Assembly (NCBI GenBank): GCA_035516155.1
Contig: DATJAP010000024.1
Location: forward strand, 62,001 to 126,000
Origin: JAJYKN01 sp035516155
Lineage (GTDB): Bacteria > Nitrospirota > UBA9217
Length of the DNA stretch: 64,000 bases
Direction of reading: 5' to 3'
The notes under the pieces were generated by a model. That model did no database searches. It saw only the letters and a list, made by a program, of their open reading frames with translations, and was not told the DNA's origin. Positions 63,370 to 64,000 of the stretch are shown here, one piece after another (position 1 is the first letter of the stretch; the number at the start of each line of letters is the position of its first letter). Made by a program: the position numbers and the translations under genes.

Positions 63370-64000
63370 AGGTCCTTGTAACCGGCGCAACGGGCTTTAT
63401 CGGATTTCACGTTGCAAAGATCCTGACCGAGAAGGGTTTTTACGTCAAGGCCCTGGTACGCGATGAAAACGCTGCGCCGACTCTCAAGGGGCTGGGCGTT
63501 GAACTGGTCAAAGGCGACATAAGGGATTTCGACGCGTGCCGTGATGCGCTCAAAGGATGCCGGCACCTGTATCACCTTGCGGCGGATTATCGGCTCTGGG
63601 TTCCCGACCCGGCCGTTATGTACGCGATTAATGTGCAGGGGACAAGGAACATCATGCGCGCCGCCCTGATGCGTTCTGTCGAAAAGGTAGTGTACACCAG
63701 CACCGTCGGCGTCCTTGCCGCGCGAGCGGACGGCGTGCCCTCGAATGAGGAATCGTCGGCCGATATCGGGGATATGGTTGGCCACTACAAAAAGTCCAAG
63801 TTCCTGGCTGAAGGCGAGGTGAGGCATTATATCGAACAGGGCCTTCCCGCCGTCATCGTCAACCCGTCCACGCCGGTCGGGCCTTTCGACAGAAAGCCCA
63901 CCCCGACGGGGAAAATCATCGTCGATTTTGTGAACGGAAAGATCCCGGCATTCCTTGATACCGGCCTGAACTTTGTCGACGTTGAAGACGTGGCGGATGG
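63366..64000 (+). CDS. hpnA: Hopanoid-associated sugar epimerase HpnA (cut by window edge)
   Basis: Starts at an ATG overlapping the shc stop (ATGA) and runs open to the window end, 211 residues visible. NAD-binding Rossmann motif VLVTGATGFIGFHVAK, then LYHLAADYRLWVPDP, VYTSTVGVLA and the catalytic Tyr-Lys in GHYKKSKF, followed by VNPSTPVGPFDRKPTPTG. This is the extended SDR family tied to hopanoid loci. Its exact substrate in the side-chain pathway is not settled. Confidence 0.92.
   Translation, partial: MKVLVTGATGFIGFHVAKILTEKGFYVKALVRDENAAPTLKGLGVELVKGDIRDFDACRDALKGCRHLYHLAADYRLWVPDPAVMYAINVQGTRNIMRAALMRSVEKVVYTSTVGVLAARADGVPSNEESSADIGDMVGHYKKSKFLAEGEVRHYIEQGLPAVIVNPSTPVGPFDRKPTPTGKIIVDFVNGKIPAFLDTGLNFVDVEDVAD

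Overview
The window is 64 kb of chromosome from a Gram-negative bacterium. Evidence for a diderm cell includes outer-membrane barrels, lipoprotein signals, Tat and a LolA-like protein. System II cytochrome c maturation (ResB/CcsA), bacteriohemerythrin, a NfnA-type flavoprotein, LarE, a YeiH exporter and a hopanoid cluster of the dxs/hpnG/hpnI/hpnJ/hpnK/shc/hpnA type suggest an anaerobic or microaerophilic member of Desulfobacterota (Geobacter-like) or Nitrospirota. No rRNA or tRNA gene was seen, so the lineage is an inference.

Bases 1-15,300 are dense housekeeping genes, almost all on the plus strand: the end of an M23 peptidase, thiD, rph, a decayed rhodanese, an IclR regulator, larE, purD, a Nif3-family gene, a tightly coupled purE-DUF89-tsaC-PIN/PhoH run, then a redox block (VKOR-thioredoxin fusion, NfnA-like flavoprotein, ResB, CcsA) closed by a clear terminator.

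Bases 15,300-51,400 are a loose accessory region with long gaps and genes on both strands. It holds envelope and stress genes (DUF748/OmpA-like giant, DUF3300 and DUF2950 pair, TatA, hemerythrin, DoxX, a ZraP/CpxP-like Met/His-rich protein), redox enzymes (two flavodoxin-like proteins, flavin reductase, AhpD-like, aldo/keto reductase divergent from an AraC regulator), a lone Liv-type binding protein, MFS and YeiH transporters, dCTP deaminase, HU and several small Cys-rich proteins. The striking feature is decay. At least eight gene remnants can be read, including an alcohol-dehydrogenase/aldo-keto-reductase chimera, an amber-interrupted lipoprotein, a doubly frameshifted Cys-rich gene and a shattered membrane protein.

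Bases 51,400-64,000 are a hopanoid locus. On the minus strand dxs and hpnG overlap by ATGA. On the plus strand come hpnI, an unknown outer-membrane barrel, an IDI-like Nudix protein lacking the catalytic Cys, then hpnJ, hpnK, a small DMT/EamA membrane protein, shc and hpnA, the last five joined by stop/start overlaps. Together they can supply isoprenoid precursor (Dxs), cyclise squalene (Shc), and build and decorate a hopanoid side chain (HpnG, HpnI, HpnJ, HpnK). The small membrane protein is a plausible translocator for the decorated lipid.
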